Source: Nitrospinia bacterium
Lineage (GTDB): Bacteria; Nitrospinota; Nitrospinia; Nitrospinales; JAJDAT01
Assembly: GCA_029261715.1 (NCBI GenBank)
Contig: JAJDAT010000049.1
Coordinates: 124,001 to 188,000 of the forward strand
DNA: 64,000 nt
Reading direction: 5' to 3'
Below the pieces are notes generated by a model. It did not search any database and had not been told where the DNA came from. It saw nothing but the letters and a program-made list of their open reading frames with translations. The position numbers and the translations under genes were made by a program. Below, one piece after another: positions 63,095-64,000 of the stretch. Positions within the stretch are counted from its first letter, which is position 1. Every line of letters starts with the position of its first letter.

Positions 63095-63780
63095 TGAATA
63101 AAAAAATTCTTCTCTTAGTTGTTGCGATTTTGGGAATCGCTTCGTTTTTTTATTTTGACTTAGGGCAATATTTGTCCCTTGAAAGCCTAAAAGAGAACAA
63201 AGAAAAGCTCAACGCTTTTTATGAAGATAACGCTACCATGATGATTTTAGGATTCATTGGAGTTTACGTGGCGGCGACAGCTTTTTCATTGCCTGGGGCA
63301 ACTATTTTGACATTAGCGGGTGGGGCGATTTTTGGGCCTTGGGTCGGAACGTTAGCGGTCAATGTCGGCGCGACTTTGGGAGCTACGCTTGCTTTTTTAG
63401 CCGCTCGTTTTTTGTTGCGAGATTGGGTCGAACAAAAATTTGGAGACCGACTAAAGCCATTTAATGAGGGTTTTTCTAATAATGCGGTTAATTATATTCT
63501 CTTCTTGAGACTGGTTCCCTTGTTTCCTTTTTTCTTAGTAAATTTGGTTTCGGGTTTGACTCAAGTGCCAATCAGAATTTATTTTTTTGGAACTATGTTT
63601 GGGACCTTGCCAGGAACATTTGTTTATACAAACGCAGGGAGTAATTTAGCTTCTATTGAATCGCTAGGCGATATCGCTTCTCCAGGCGTTATTGGAGCTT
63701 TTATTCTATTGGGAGTATTTGCTCTAATACCGACTATTTATAATAAGTTTAAAAGTAAAAAAACTGCGGCAAACGTCTAA
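63094..63780 (+). CDS. TVP38/TMEM64 (DedA-superfamily) membrane protein
   Basis: 228 residues with about six membrane helices. The VTT/SNARE-associated block reads ATAFSLPGATILTLAGGAIF, GPWVGTLAVNVGATLGATLA, and FLRLVPLFPFFLVNLVSGLT. Its ATG overlaps the DUF3179 stop codon, and AAGGA precedes. Proposed family roles are lipid translocation or transport. It is paralogous to the 27065-27805 protein. Confidence 0.88.
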   Translation: MNKKILLLVVAILGIASFFYFDLGQYLSLESLKENKEKLNAFYEDNATMMILGFIGVYVAATAFSLPGATILTLAGGAIFGPWVGTLAVNVGATLGATLAFLAARFLLRDWVEQKFGDRLKPFNEGFSNNAVNYILFLRLVPLFPFFLVNLVSGLTQVPIRIYFFGTMFGTLPGTFVYTNAGSNLASIESLGDIASPGVIGAFILLGVFALIPTIYNKFKSKKTAANV

Positions 63781-63794
63781 ATTTAAGAGACGAG

Positions 63795-64000
63795 CTAAAT
63801 CCAACGGCGAATTATTTTCCAATAACAGTTTAGAATTGGATTTAGCGCTAGATCTAATAAATTACTTTGGATTCCGGAAATCTTTAAGTTTCCTTCATAC
63901 AGTCGAGAAATTTCTTGGTCAGAAGTATTTCTTTGCCGTTGAAGTTTTCGGCGTTTAACTAATATTCTAGGAAGGATATCTACGATTTCTGGATAACTTT
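63795..64000 (-). CDS. C-terminal end of a probable family 2 glycosyltransferase (partial)
   Basis: Reading the minus strand from the window edge gives 67 codons to a TAG at 63795. The tail contains ILPRILVKRRKLQRQR, NTSDQEISRLYEG and ends WKIIRRWI. The RR-x-Q-x-xR-x-xSDxEI arrangement resembles the C-terminal tail of many GT2 glycosyltransferases. The rest of the gene lies outside the window. It converges with the TVP38 gene. Part of it overlaps an inverted repeat, CTAAATCCAA (63794-63803) and its complement near 63835. Confidence 0.55.
   Translation of the reverse strand, partial: SYPEIVDILPRILVKRRKLQRQRNTSDQEISRLYEGNLKISGIQSNLLDLALNPILNCYWKIIRRWI

Noticed and set aside
1-64000. CRISPR arrays, tRNA/rRNA genes, transposases, integrases, phage genes
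   Set aside because: No regular short direct repeats with spacers, no tRNA T-loop with a matching cloverleaf, and no mobile-element protein motifs were seen by eye. A tRNAscan or repeat-finder run would be decisive.

Overview
The window is AT-rich DNA from a Gram-negative bacterium: it encodes the LPS transport lipoprotein LptE, the heptose epimerase HldD, an outer-membrane porin with a C-terminal Phe and several lipoproteins. Gene density is high and codon use is fairly uniform. Two copper nitrite reductases, an RIC iron-sulfur repair protein, DUF3179, a DUF255 thioredoxin-fold protein and many two-component proteins fit a free-living, probably aquatic bacterium handling nitrogen oxides. A Nitrospinota-like lineage is my best guess from gene content, but it is inference. 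No rRNA, tRNA, CRISPR array, integrase or transposase was recognised.

Layout. 1-5.9 kb: a partial small ORF, a methyltransferase, a J-domain plus Sel1-repeat gene pair, and a cNMP-binding/PAS protein preceded by two related palindromes. 5.9-12.9 kb, all minus strand: a compact biosynthesis-like cluster of an NRPS adenylation protein, an AmrS-type radical SAM enzyme, a Cys/Met-family PLP enzyme, a free carrier protein and an MBOAT-like membrane protein. The adenylation, carrier and MBOAT parts recall the D-alanylation (dlt) logic. 13-20.8 kb: a GT39-like membrane glycosyltransferase followed by a NarX/NarL-type sensor and regulator, a sigma54-type AAA+ regulator, a CREST-type membrane hydrolase and an HDOD protein. 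20.9-25.6 kb: a nitrite/NO island with two AniA-type NirK paralogs (one with Leu at the type-1 copper axial position), RIC, a hemerythrin remnant, an Rrf2 regulator and three palindromic operator candidates. 25.7-31.7 kb: signalling proteins, a TVP38 protein, a metallo-hydrolase and a pseudogene interrupted by an in-frame TGA.

31.8-36.2 kb is a conserved housekeeping block (rpsT, holA, lptE, leuS). 36.5-38.3 kb carries a TIR-like protein, an orphan FliG-N-like protein and a structured minus-strand RNA with its own terminator and a perfect Shine-Dalgarno. 38.5-46.3 kb: a second GT39-like protein, hflX, and the amino-acid genes cimA and lysC next to a phosphoglycerate-mutase homolog that has lost its catalytic residues. 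46.7-51.7 kb: a metallo-hydrolase, a lipoprotein, a third GT39-like protein, hldD and a short ORF. 51.9-57.1 kb: an SMR transporter and an overlapping operon of porin, PstS-like binding protein, hybrid kinase and HD-GYP regulator. 57.5-63.8 kb: envelope thioredoxin-fold proteins, a secreted helical repeat protein, DUF3179 and a second TVP38 protein. The window ends in the C-terminus of a GT2-like glycosyltransferase. At least four intergenic gaps carry diverged copies of one roughly 90-bp repeat.
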